A DNA stretch of 64,000 nt from Centropus unirufus (lineage: Eukaryota; Chordata; Aves; Cuculiformes; Centropidae), in the NCBI GenBank assembly GCA_013397695.1, contig VYZI01000108.1, positions 1,826,402 to 1,890,401 on the forward strand. The letters are read 5' to 3'. Below, in pieces: positions 52,190-64,000 of this stretch. Below the pieces are notes generated by a model, which was given only the letters and a program-made list of their open reading frames with translations, ran no database searches and was not told the DNA's origin. The number at the start of each line of letters is the position of its first letter. Positions within the stretch are counted from its first letter, which is position 1. Position numbers and translations under genes: made by a program.

Positions 52190-52810
52190 AGACTTAGATT
52201 GGAAGGACCTCTGGAGGTCACCTGGTCCAAACCTCACTTCCTGAGAATTCTAGAAAGCACTACTGCAGCACTGTGTACCAACAGCTTAGTAGAACTCAAT
52301 GTGAGATCTTACAGAACAGGAAGGTGCTGAGCTCACTCCAAACCATGTGCTCACAAGAACCAAGCCAGATGTAACCAAATAATCTGTGCAGTATTCATAA
52401 CGGAGATACATTTAATGACGTGGTGGCAAGGGATGGCAGTCATCCAGTCCTCAGCCTTCTGGTTTCTTCTTAAGTTGGCAACCACGTGCTGCTGCTGGAT
52501 GTGAGTTTCTCTTTAGGCCTCAACAGCAAACAATCTCTTCATCTTGTCCCACCTCTGTGTGTCAGCAGGATTTACTCATCGACCTGTCTCCTGGAGTGGG
52601 TGTCCTGAGAAGCTGCATGTAGATACATGCTGTTATCTTGATGATCTCCAGATATATGGGTGCCATCAATAGCCGTTCTTATAGCCTTTCTCTCTGCAAG
52701 GTTCCTGTTGCAATTGTCAACAAAAGTAGAGACACACCTGAAGCTGCTCAAAGCTTTGTCCATTTTAGTTTTGAATGTCTCCAGTGATGATGGAGAGTCC
52801 ACAACTCCTC
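52190..52810 (-). mobile_element. CR1 LINE fragments, antisense, interrupted
   Basis: Two antisense CR1 pieces: GATTGGAAGGACCTCTGGAG to GGTCCAAACC at the left, and GAAGCTGCTCAAAGCTTTGT to AGTCCACAACTCCTCT at 52739-52810. The sequence between is not clearly CR1, so this may be one rearranged element or two insertions. Confidence 0.65.
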
Positions 52811-55800
52811 TGCTTCAAAGCCCAACTCACAGTGACACAGTCACTCATATCCCCCTTGGCTCTTAGACGGCAGATCCAAGGCAACCTCTCATACCACGCA
52901 TATTGCTTCTCCACACACAAGGCACGCATGAGATGGTGAAGGTGGTCTTCACAGACAATAGGAGGGACAGTAAGTTGAGTAGAGTATGTGAAAGGTTTGA
53001 CAAGCATTGATATCTGCCTTCTGTGGTCACTACAGGTGCTTCTTTGGAGAAACAAAACTAGCCCAATACCCCCATGATCCTTAACTAAGAGCATACCTGC
53101 TTGGAAATGCTGGCTATTGCTATAAGATTTTTTAAATTCCCCCTGAGTCTGTTTGACATTTTACCCTTTAACCACATGAAACTGCCAACTGGGTGGTTCT
53201 AGGCACCCCTGAGGGTGGCAGTCGCCTCTCTCCTTCTAACAGGAGTCTGGCCATTAAGGGAGTGTCCTCAGTTATAGCAAAGGCACTTAAGACTATTTTC
53301 ATGTGCCTGCCTTCATTTGTGAGCTTCATTACACATTCCCAACACTCTGAATATTAAGAGAAACATAAACAACATTGACTGTTGATTATTTTTATTTGAA
53401 TTATGCATGAACTGCACTATCAAATAAATATAACTTCTGTACGTACATAAGTTTACATGAATGGTCACATTTTCAGATAATTTTCTTAGTAAAATATTAC
53501 TTTTTAAGTTATTCTGATTTTCAAAAGCAGGTCAAACATTTGTCAAAATGCAGGTTGAATGCATTTTCCAGGACGAGTTATATTGGAGAGAGTATGTTGG
53601 CTCACGCACTATGCTTCCAAGCTTCTAAATACTTAACTATATATTAGGGAAAATACAGAGATATGTGATACTTCGAGATAAATCCTGAAACTGCAATTTT
53701 CATGCTGAAAATGAGCACTACTATCTCCTCATAAAAGGAACCACATCAAATAGAATACTGTTGCTAGTGGCTGTTGTTCAACTGAAAAAAACTTACTGCA
53801 TTTCTGAAAATGAAGAAAAGTAGCTCAATATAGTTCCTTCAACTTTACATTGATAAATCAATGTTTTCATCTGCAAGTAGCATATGTGTACAATAATTTT
53901 TAGCTACATCATTTTATTTGACATTTCAAGAAAAACATTGTCATAGTTGTGCTCTGCAAGCAGTACTGTAAAGGGATATTGATGGCAGGAGAAAGAGTAA
54001 CATACACATACAAACACAGGCATTCTAACCTCTATCTAAGCCCTTTTTATCCAGAGAACACAAGATGTCTCTATTTTAAATGCTGATTCAAGACTGAAGA
54101 TTTAACAGAATTATCAGGGTGTTACTTAAATAAAATAGAAGCTTGTTTTACACAATTTAAAGCTGAGACACAATGCCATTATCACAATGCCTCATATTAA
54201 TTATTATGTTTGCCCTTTCCAGCCTGTCACAATGATGAACAATAACTATTGCACAATGTGAGATATTCCCCATTCTCCTAATTCACTCAGTCTAGGCAAG
54301 GGATCAACGATGCCTCTATATTATCCTGCTCCGTAACAATGGCCCTTTCCGGTTCCAAATGTAACTAAGAGAACCTCTAAAACCGATGTGACCTGTGCAT
54401 ATCTTGCCTGTCATACCCCAGAGCTTAAAAGCCAGCTGCAGGAACACAATGGCCACAACTTTTAACTTCAGCCTTCCCAGGGCAGCTGGCACTGTGGAGA
54501 GTCAGGGTAGTGCTATTCCACTTCAGTTCTTGCCCTCTCAGACCTCCAGCAGACCAGGGGCCATCACTGGCATGTCAGTGGCAATGCCATTATTTGCTTA
54601 CATGAAAGAAAATTGGGGAAAAAAGATGCTTCATGGACATCTGGAGCTGTACACGGGAAGTGAGCTTTGTCAGTGTCCTTGCTGGAACCAGTGAATATAA
54701 CGGAACAGAACCCCAGTCTTTGCCCATTTCCTATCAGCATAATTCCCTGTGGCTTTCCCATTATAACTTTGCTCATCAGTGAATGTATGATGCTTGCTGT
54801 TTGCTGCCTGGCACACTGCATTTCTTTTTGCAGACGGGTGAATAACCATTCATATCTCTGACTAGAGCCTTTCTTTTGCTAGATACGCAACTGGATTTGT
54901 GTGGGACAGCTGCTCAGTATTTGTATGCCAGCCTGAGTGGCCTCATATGTCACAGTGAACAAATGACGTCACATCTGGAGCAAGTTTCACCGGAACTGTG
55001 CTACTGCTTAGTTTTATGAATGCTGGTAAAATCGCTTTCCCAGGATTCGTTTCTTCTCTCAGAATAATAGCAATATACGGGTTCAGTTTGATTTTTTTTT
55101 CTACAAGTGTTTCAGACTTTGTTTATTACCTGAGTGCTCCACAGTCCTTTAGCATATTCTCTAGAAAATTTGATCTAAACATTGCAGTGTGTACTGGTAG
55201 TGCAAAGCATGATTTTTAATAGGCATACTGGCAGGATAGTAACTCATTCTCAACCACATGCCAGACCAGAAATCCCACTCCTATTTCATTCTTCCTCCCC
55301 AAAGACCCATAACTTCCATCTTTCCTACTATAAAAGAAACAAAATCAAACCAAATAAAACCCCACACAAACCCACAAACCATTCTAATCCATTTTGACTA
55401 AAACGTGATGCCAAATAATATTAACCTCTTTCTCTGGAATTTTCTGAGATACCTACTTGCTATGCGTCTGTCAGTTTAGACCCTACTAAATTCTTCCCGG
55501 CAAAGGCTTTATTGTGCCTTGCCCATCAAAGATATTGTAGATAAGTAATAACAACAAATAATGAATCTAATCCATCAGCTACGTGCAGTACTATAACACA
55601 AACATACACACTTGACATTTAATTTTATGCATATACAAACATCAAAGCAACTGTTGATTGAAGCTGACCCCCCTTCATTTCTCCAAATGTCCCAAGACGA
55701 ATGTAACTCTTCAAACACAATCAAAAAAGCTTTGGGCCAAAAGCAATGGGATATTAACCTTACTTTTCAATACAGACAGCCACGCGCTAATCACTGTGTA

Positions 55801-58424
55801 TTTTTTTAGGCTCCCAGAAGTTATTATTTGTCATTGCACATTTTCATGCTTCCTTTTGTGCATTATCAGCACTTTGGTTAACACCGCTAGTGCGCGAGTA
55901 GCACCATAAAACCTCTTGGATAGGTCTTTGAAAGATCTTTAAAAAAATTGTGTTCCAATGAGGCTGGCTTTTCTATACTCACACAGACAAGATCATAAAT
56001 GAAAAAAAAAAAAGTGACAAAACTAAGTATAAAGACACAACACACACTGGAAGAGGTGCAGAGTGAAGCAGTGAAGAGGAGGAGGCATAAAATATGCAGC
56101 AGGATCGTTTGTTACGAGTTACTATTTTACAGTCAGTGGACAGACACTTCTTTTTTGGACACCTGCATAGAATGATGTCCACAGCTGCTCTTTACTGATC
56201 ATGTTGTGTGAAATTGTTTCTCTTCCTTGAGCAACAGGCAAACAAAAGGTGACAGGGATGAACTTGTTTGTACAGCAATTTACAGCACTGAATGTAGGCA
56301 ATTTCCACATTTATCAGTGATGTCAATTTACACCCTTGGTCTGTCTGGCAAGTATAAATATACATGTGTGCAAGTTTGCATAATTTAAAATATTATATCA
56401 CTCTTGGGAAGGAAGTACATATAAATATCTGTGTGTGCACGTCTGTCTGTGTGGACTAGAACCACAGAAAAGCTGTTACCCTCTCAAGAGTCCTACAGAA
56501 TTCCAAATACACACACACAATCCATGAGCTATCTATATATGTAACAGTGAGTCAAGCATCATATTACTGTTATTAAAATTGAAAATAAATCACTAGTCTG
56601 GCACAACTGACATTTCTTTTTAGGAATAATTTTACTTTACTGAAGCAGAAAAATTGGCAGAAAACTTGATTTTTAACAGGGAATTAAGTTCAGAAGGCTG
56701 TTCAACTTCTTCATAGCCGTATCTGAATAACAAAACTGCATTAAAAATAAGAGCCCCAGAAAGCTCCTTTCTATGCGTTATTGTGACATGCCTCCCTCCT
56801 CCCTGTCCTAAAGTCAATGAGAATACATATTTTAATAAGACTATGTCAACATGTACTACTGAAACTTTACTTTTATACTGATGAATACACTGAAAGGTGT
56901 TCTCAGTCGCTAAAAAACACCCTTCAACATGAAGCAGATGTTTTGGCCAGGTTGTAATAAATTTTGAAAAAGAAGCTTCATAATAAAAATGTTGCCAGAT
57001 CCATAGACAGAGCACACTTATGTGGGACAAGTTATCTTAGGAGATACACTGGAGAAAGGTAGGGAGACACCATTGCACACAATGTTTCTCCATTCCAGGG
57101 TCACAAAATGCTTTCATTTGCCTGTAAGATGGCATACGTGGGCAAACCAGACATGCAGGAGTTTAATTTATTCTTTAGAGACAGATAACAAGATTTACTG
57201 GTAACTTAGCTCATTTGCAGTTTCTGTGGGATCCACTGATATGCACTACTATTACTTCATTTTTACATCACCCGCACACCACTAATTTTCAGCTCTGCCT
57301 TGCTCTTTCTAAGTCTTGTGAGAGCTGTTTCTCCGTTTTCTCATGGAGGAAAGCACTCTTCTTCAGATCCCTACTTGGACATATGTACAAGTTTGTACAT
57401 GCTTAAATTCCATTGAAAGCAGATATGTGCTTAAGTGTGATCCTATTGTCCTAAGAAGATATTTTATATTGTAGCATATGATTTGGCAAAACACAATATG
57501 TAAAATAGAGATGTGATGCTTGAAAAAGCATCTTGGTGAGCTTCCAGGGGCTTACCTGCCAGCTGCCAAGCTGGCTCACAGCTCTGGGCTTGATCTATTA
57601 ATCCATCCTTCACCAAAGTGTCCAAATGACTGATAATAAAAACAGATGATTCATGGTTGGTATGTTCCCTGTACTCTCTTTGTTCTGTGGGAGACAAGGT
57701 ATTTTATGATAAAGGTGAAATATTTTTTAGGCTAAGAGAAACTAACAGTACAAAAAGGGCAGGTTTTTATTCTTTTTATCTGGATAGATACTTGGTCCTA
57801 ATTTATAAAAGACAGATAGAGCCAAGAATGAAATTTTTCATTGTTAGCTGATCTTTAAATGAGCAGGTACCCATGACTCTCTTCTCAAGTGTAAAATACC
57901 ACCTTATGGACAATGAAGAATAACATAAGCTCCACAGTCAGAAGGTGTTCTCCTTTTTGCCTTTTCTTAGATATAATATGATCTTAATCATCAGATCTAT
58001 CTCCATTTACTTAACAAGTGTTTTTCAAGGTGTTGACCTTGAACTTAACAGCACAAGCATCAGGGACTTATCTCAGAGACCTGTAAACATGATAAGACAA
58101 CTCCAGGTCTGCCATAGTGAAGACAGGGAAGAGAGGAGAAACAGACTAGAATATTGAAAAATGCAGAGAGCACTTCCACCTAACAACTTTGCTCAAGTAA
58201 TACAAATGAAATTAACACAAGAAATAAGCGCTTCTCTTTAATATGCAAGTACTCTCTAGTTGTATTATTATTGTATTGGACTTGAAGGCAATATAAAATA
58301 ACTTCTGATAAATTCACACCAAATGCACCCGAATACAACCAGATAGAGGGTCTGTAATTATCAAACCAATCCTTGAGAATGGGGAACTATCTAATGCAAA
58401 CAAATAATTTGAAAGAATATAGCA

Positions 58425-58520
58425 TCACAGAACATTTTGGGTTAGAAGAGACTTTTGAAGGTCATGTGGTCCAAACTTCAGCAATGAATAGGGGCATGTA
58501 GAAGTCACAGAAGACAAGTC
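58425..58520 (-). mobile_element. CR1 LINE fragment
   Basis: ATCACAGAACATTTTGGGTT, AGAAGAGACTTTTGAAGGTC and GTGGTCCAAAC follow the order of a reverse-complement CR1 3' tail. Confidence 0.75.
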
Positions 58521-59844
58521 TCAGAGCATAAGATCTTAACAACATGGATTTAGCACTGTGGGATGAGTGAGGAGGGAAACACAACTTTTTTGCCTCTGGA
58601 TGCCATTACTATTTATGCTTTATGGAGAGTCAAACTAGGCTATTTTGTGCAGTTCTGGTGTTCATATTTTACAACAAATACTGAATGCTTGGACATTTTA
58701 TCACAGAAACAGTGAGATCAATCACAAAAATTATTCAGGAGCTGAACAAAACTTCAGGCTTTACAGAGCTCAATCTGTTTAGTTTATCTGAGAATGAGAG
58801 GCAACTTGATTACAGAAATAAAGCATCAGGTACAAAAGCACTCTTTCATTTAGTGAACACAGTAAAATGTCTGTAATACACTAAAAGGAAAGCTAAATAC
58901 TAGAGCGTTACAAAACATCAGCTTTCCACTGAATGTATGTATTACAATACAGTTTTAGTCATACAATCACACATAATTTTCTTCCACAGGAAGCTTCATT
59001 GAGTGTGTGGGATAATTGGCAGCTATTTAGTCAATGCTTTGTTTTATTCCCATTGTTTAATTTGTGGCCCCACAACTCATTCACTGTACACCAGTTAAAC
59101 CTAGCACCAAACACAGCAGTTTCTTTCTTTGACTTTGCTTTGGCTGTCACTTTAACAGCATATGTGTGTGATGCAGTGAACTGGAACAGATACAGGGAGA
59201 TAAAGCCTTCATCACACATGCATGTTACACAACACTCCACCTGGACAAAGGGTGATTCAAACACCTCTCAAAATATCTGCTTAAAGTGTTTAGAATATAA
59301 ATTCAAGTTAAATAAGCTAAATATTTTCAATAGCGGTAGAAGCGCTGGAGGCTTCTTCAAGCGTTTTTCAAAATTACTTTTGAAGAATGAAATTGTTTGC
59401 AGAGTGAAAGGCCAATATCAGCTTAAATAGGTTTATTTCCCACAGAATACTACTGTGGAGATACTCCAGGACCCCCATCATGTATCAGGAGGCGAATGGC
59501 TTCTGCTGGTTCTTGGTAAACACCTGCAGGGTAGCTCCTCGGGAGTCAAGCCATACTTGCACAGAAAGCTATTCCACAGTAGAAGCTTCAAGGTCAGATG
59601 CTTTTTTCAAGTAGACTCTGATCAGGTCATTGCTTGTGAGTCACCATGGAGGGAATATTTCCTATCTGTTCACAGGAGTACATCTGCTGCCTGAGACTTA
59701 CAGACTGGCTATCCATCCATCGTCTGAAATGGGACTTTTCTTTCTTTGCCATGAACTGCCTGCCAAAATGAGTTCCCCTGCCTGGAACACCACCTGCCCT
59801 GAAACTGTTACTGAAAGGTTTGGGTTTCCTGGCAAACACCTTTT

Positions 59845-60000
59845 AGAATAATAGAACCACCAAATGCTTTCAGTTGGAGGCCTTCAAGATCATTGAGTTT
59901 AACCACTGATCCAGCCCTGCAAAGACCATCACTAGACCACAGATATTTGCCACAGATATAGCTGATAAAGCCATGAAACCTTGCTAAAAGGAGCCTAAAA
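59845..60000 (-). mobile_element. CR1 LINE fragment
   Basis: AGAATAATAGAACCACCAAA, GTTGGAGGCCTTCAAGATCA then TTGAGTTTAACCACTGATCC and CAGCCCTGC: the antisense tail of the CR1 subfamily that reads aagatcatcgagtccaacc. Confidence 0.8.
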
Positions 60001-63000
60001 GAAGCTTTCAGCCCCTAATTAGGCCACACTACTGCTATGAACAGGAGCACACAGTCTAATACCTACAGATTTGCCTGGCCATGTGTCCACCAGCCTGTCC
60101 CACTCTCACTTCCATCTCAACCTGACTCCTCACCGGTCCCAGGTAATTATACCACCATGGCCCTTGGCTCCAGGGCTCCAGCATGGGCTGCACATCAACC
60201 TCCATCTTGTTCCTCACTGCATACCCATACAACATCGGGGTTTTTCAGGTTTCCTTACAACTATTCTCAAGCCCAGACTGTCACACCCCTTTCTGTCTGC
60301 CAGGCTGACATTTCTCCCTGTGGCTTGGGCAACCCCTAATTAAGACAGGTAAGCTGAGAGAAAGAGAGATGGATGAGTCCATCCCCATCCCTTCCTCAGT
60401 TTCTGAAACGGCAATCCCAGCCAGTAGTAATCTTTATAGATGCTATTTTCAAAATGCAATACATGTCTACAAACCACTTGTTACCTTGAGTCTTTCAGAG
60501 AACCACAACTCTGCAAATTTCCTAGAAAAGGCAAGAGACATCAGGAAAGTCCTTAATGAATTTCAAGTCTCTGCTCAACACTTTAGAGATGCTGGAGCAT
60601 CAGGTTTTCACACAGTCTGGACTAAACTTAAATTGCTGCTGTGTAATTTAAACTTTTACTGAATGTTTGCATAGATTTTGTCTTGAGAGTTAATAAAGAC
60701 TTTCATCCTTTTGAAAATTTACCAAAGTTATGTTCAAATCAACACCCATTCATTTCAAAACAATTATAGCTGTAAACTACCACCAGGTCTGAAAAATTGG
60801 ATTAATCTGTCTGTAGTGAAAAAGATAAAATGGGAGAAGGAAAGGTGGCATTTGTTGTGCCTAAACTGCTGTGCTGCATTATCTCTGCAGGAAAATCAAG
60901 CCGAACGAAACCACAGAGGACTGGATTTAAAAAATTGTAGCGCTGTAGCCAGTTAAAAGCTGCACATCTTGCACATCCTTATGTGTCTTTGCTAATGAAA
61001 TCTAAGGTGAGTTTTCAGGAGGTATGAGCTCTTTGCAACTTACCACAGCACTCTCACACTTGCAAATGTTTTCTTTATACTAGAAAGTCACTCTCATCAT
61101 GTTAAATTATTCTGAGGTACATATGTGTCCATACAGTATTACAGTCAAACAGTAGTTGTTATTGGATAGGAAGCACCTCAGCACACAACGCGTGCAAAGG
61201 CCACAGGAGAATTTCCCAAGGTTTCCTCTCCAAGGATACCTAATATTCCTTAGCAACCTTTCTGGAAGGGACTGAAATCACAACCTCTAGACAGCAGGTG
61301 ATAAGTGTCCCTGTATACGTGTAATAGCTGCCGGCTACAGCAAGCACATATGTATCTCCAGAACAACAGAGCCATCAAACCCAGCATATCGGCAAACATG
61401 TTAAACTCAGACTGATTAAAGCAAGAGGAATACTGGCAAGAAGACTCCTGCAGTGGCCTTATATCACTGTACAGAGTTGCACAGCTTTAGAGGATGCTTT
61501 CCTAACAATTTGAGAACAGGCTTCCCATAAACATTGTCTGGACTGCCGAGCATCAGGAAGGTGTGAAGTGACAGCCAAAGGGGCAGTGATCTAAGTCCTA
61601 GAACTGTTTAGACCATTAGAAGCCTTTACACATGCCAGGCTACATTATGGGATGTATTACCTATAGCGATCTATCTTGTTCTTTCCTGGTATTGCCTTGA
61701 CTACACTGTCCTTTTTCCTCTGGTAAACTTCATCAAGTGGAGTTTACAGTTGTTCCACATGGAACAATTTCAGGACTGAAATGTCACATGGCAGTGTAAC
61801 CATAAATATTTTGCCTATCCCTTTAGCTTTTAGGGCAAGATCACATTGGGTTCTGATGTTTCTCATTCTCTGCCATGCAGCTAAGGGAATAGAATTCCCC
61901 AGGTCTTTATTATACACAGCTGACCTTTTACTTGCTGCTAGGTGCATTCAATTTCAGATAGCCTGGAGCATGGTCTTGAAATGCTATTTTCCATCACGCT
62001 AAACTAAGCTGAGGTCTCCAGTTTTACACATTTTAATAAACTCAAGAGTTTGCTTTTCAGCGTTGCACCAAAACCAGAGGTCATTCAAAAGGTTATAACT
62101 TTTTCAAGAAAACAACTGTTGTGCCACTTCTGAAAGAAGGAAAGGACAAACACTTATAAACACTGGGCAAAACACTGCAATTAACATAAGTAAGAAATCC
62201 AACATTTTTGTTTGTTTTTAACAAACTAGGTCTCTATTTCACTGAATCTATTCCTACGGTATTTCTCATCTAAATTGTATATTGAGAAATAGATTAACTC
62301 TAATTTTAAAACTTAATTTCAGTTATACACCTCTTGCACAAGAAGCCTTTCTCCATTTTACATGCTACTTGTATTCATGATTGCTGGAAAGAGCTGCATC
62401 TTGTCTTTCCGACATATAAATTATTTTCACGTGGTATTGGTAACTCCAACTTCTCATTTAAGAGTCAGTATTGTCAAAAATCTCTCAAACTTCTTCCAGT
62501 CAATACTTAGCCTTTGGGTCCTGATACCCTGACAGTCCCCTTATGTATAGTGTTTTAAATATTAAATAAATTTGTATTTAGATTACATATTACTTAAAAT
62601 TTAAATTATTGTCCACCCACTCAATAACTATGATAGACACACTTGTCTCATTGCACGTACTGTTTTCCTTTTTTTTTCTTGTTTGCATCCAAGAAGATTC
62701 CTGTCTTGAGCATCCTGCTTGCTGCATCCATGCCACCATACAGTTTTGCTGTGGCCCAAACCCTAGTTTATTTCTGAAATCACTCAGCAACAAACCATGA
62801 CGGCTGCTCCTCAGGACCTTTTTCGTGCAAGGTCAGCCAATCTATTATCATCAGGAAGTTGTTCTAAATTTTAAACTTCTGCTGAAAACGTGTGGGTGTT
62901 CAAACAGCCGCTGCGATTCAGATGTTAATCATACAGCCACCACAAACACTGCTAAGGAACCTCTCCTGCTAATGACCTTCCCATCGACCGTCTGACACTG

Positions 63001-63654
63001 GTATCTCAAGATCTAAGGGTGCCTAACTCTGGGCTAACCTTGAGATAAGCAAAGGTGTAAGGTTTTATCATCTCTTCCATCTTACCTTAGCCCTGTCTCT
63101 TGATGGTCAAGGCTGACTCTGAAAGCTACAGACCCATTTCACATAAAAGCTTTTGGTCCACTCACTCCTAAAACCAAGCAGTAATTTCTTGATCAGGCTT
63201 CAATACCAATGCTTTAGAATTTTAATTTTTTTTTTTCAGATGAGTAGAACACTTTAAAGCTATCACCTCATCAACATCGCTTCATAAAGCTGAACAAATC
63301 AAACTTTGTAACGCCCAGATTTCCAAGCGCAGGCAAAGCGTATTGTAATAACACCAATAACAACAACAAAAACCATTGTTTATCACGGAGAATCTTAACT
63401 GAGGAGGGCAAGGGCTGTCTCCGGGGGAGAGGAAAAACCCAGCCCCGCCGGGCGGCTGCAGCCCGGGGAGCAGAGCCCGCCGCCAGCCGGGAGGGTGCGG
63501 GCAGGTGCGGTGCGAGGATGCGCGGAGATGCGGGGAGCTGGGCTGATCCGGCGAGCCTCTGCGCCGCCCCTGTGCCCCCCGCCGAAGGAAACGGGGGTCG
63601 CCTCGGGAGATCCTGCCGCATCCCATCACTTGCCACAGGCGCGGATGGGAGGGA

Positions 63655-63680
63655 GGGATGGATGGATGGATGGATGGATG
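63655..63680 (+). repeat. (GGAT)n microsatellite in CpG island
   Basis: Six perfect GGAT units preceded by GGGAGGGA. It lies about 75 bases inside the predicted first intron of RNF182. Confidence 0.97.
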
Positions 63681-63752
63681 CGCCCCCCTCTCCCCTTCAG
63701 CCTCCCCCGATCAGCTCAGCCGCGGCGGGGAGCCCCCCACCCCGCTCCCTAC

Positions 63753-63830
63753 CTGTCTCGGGCTCCGCAGGGATGCGTTCGGGAGAGGGAGCCTTGGTCC
63801 GCGGGCTTTGTTACTACTCGGAAGAGCCGC
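63753..63830 (-). other. RNF182: Predicted RNF182 non-coding exon 1
   Basis: The 3' boundary is the minus-strand donor, with exon ending at 63753 and GT at 63752-63751. The 5' boundary is a guess placed about 20-30 bases downstream of the TATA-like CTATAG at 63848-63853; CpG-island promoters often start at several sites. No ATG-initiated frame of note is carried. Spliced directly to the acceptor at 37725, this would define an intron of about 26 kb. Confidence 0.4.
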
Positions 63831-64000
63831 GGATCAGCGCCGTCGCTATAGAAACTGGCTGCGCCTCGGAGCAGCACCGGCGAGCGGCGGGAGGGAGGCG
63901 GGCGCCGGGCGGAGGTGTGGGGCGAGGAGGCAGCCGTTCATTCAGGAATATCCTGGCCTCTTCCTCCTCCTCCTTCTCCTTGCAGCCACACCCCCACCCA

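Larger units (their letters stand above)
37725..63752 (-). other. RNF182: Putative long 5' intron of RNF182
   Basis: Bounded by a predicted minus-strand donor (63752-63751) and acceptor (37726-37725). The interior is AT-rich and mostly unique, with several CR1 fragments (about 41400, 52190, 58425, 59845), small AT-rich simple repeats and long stretches without recognisable features (37.8-41.4, 41.7-52.1, 53.0-58.4 and 60.4-63.4 kb). Open frames here, up to 165 codons at 58933-59430, show no recognisable protein domain and are taken as chance. Additional non-coding 5' exons may exist but cannot be seen. Confidence 0.45.
63400..64000 (-). promoter_or_regulatory. RNF182: CpG island, putative RNF182 promoter and first exon
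   Basis: Sequence changes abruptly from AT-rich to GC-rich near 63400, with many CpG dinucleotides and GC boxes to the window end. The minus strand has a strong splice donor (GAGACAG then GTAGGG). A TATA-like CTATAG lies near 63848-63853. No long coding frame with recognisable homology is present, which fits a non-coding first exon. The nearest minus-strand gene downstream is RNF182. In human the next gene on this side, MCUR1, is transcribed away from RNF182, so the island could instead serve an unannotated divergent transcript. The distal promoter may continue beyond the window. Confidence 0.6.

Noticed and set aside
52572..52802. A minus frame containing AIDGTHI, reminiscent of PIF/Harbinger transposases.
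   Set aside because: The start of the frame (MDSPSSLETFKTKMDKAL) is CR1 tail, and no further transposase motif follows. A short coincidental match is the better explanation.
58933..59430. A 165-codon plus-strand frame.
   Set aside because: It has no recognisable domain or signal, and no splice or promoter context supports it. It lies in the putative RNF182 intron.
60037..60343. Two overlapping plus frames of 90-100 codons rich in Pro, Ser and His.
   Set aside because: This is a C-rich stretch after a CR1 fragment, open in two frames at once, with no recognisable protein.
63271..63851. Several frames of 115-121 codons at the right CpG island.
   Set aside because: GC-rich DNA keeps frames open by chance. 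They overlap each other on both strands and match no protein I recognise.

Overview
The window is vertebrate nuclear DNA, most likely from a bird. It is AT-rich, gene-poor and mostly non-coding. It carries many 5'-truncated CR1-type LINE fragments, the dominant retroposon of bird and reptile genomes, and several end in the CR1 3' signature (TTCCAACC...ATTCTATGATTCT). There are no operons, CRISPR arrays, insertion sequences or other prokaryotic features. Only one complete protein-coding sequence can be supported: RNF182, a membrane-anchored RING E3 ubiquitin ligase, as a single uninterrupted coding exon on the minus strand at 36771-37508.

Layout from left to right. Positions 1-3480 hold a CR1 tail, a minus-strand CR1 and two head-to-tail copies of an LTR-like repeat; the second copy has an expanded internal minisatellite. 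Positions 3480-4300 are a CpG island with a 298-base assembly gap. It contains a strong minus-strand start codon followed by a signal-peptide-like N terminus. By conserved gene order (MCUR1 - RNF182 - CD83, with RNF182 and CD83 on the same strand in human) this is most simply exon 1 of CD83, with the rest of the gene left of the window. A third, inverted copy of the LTR-like repeat lies at 4440-4850. Positions 5260-34500 are intergenic between RNF182 and the putative CD83, with CR1 fragments, old repeats, microsatellites and a nested minisatellite at 13255-14370.

Positions 34550-37724 are the terminal exon of RNF182 (putative 3' UTR, coding sequence, and a 5' leader with several short upstream ORFs). 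Positions 37725-63752 are inferred to be one long 5' intron, or a set of introns with unrecognised non-coding exons. It holds more CR1 fragments and AT-rich unique sequence. Positions 63400-64000 are a second CpG island with a minus-strand splice donor at 63752, read as the RNF182 promoter and first non-coding exon.

No previously undescribed biological system was found. The most unusual sequences are the nested minisatellite that stays open in frame on both strands, the duplicated and inverted LTR-like repeat around the putative CD83 promoter, and the upstream-ORF-rich leader of RNF182. Exon boundaries outside the RNF182 coding sequence, the CD83 identity and all repeat-family names are inferences without database support.
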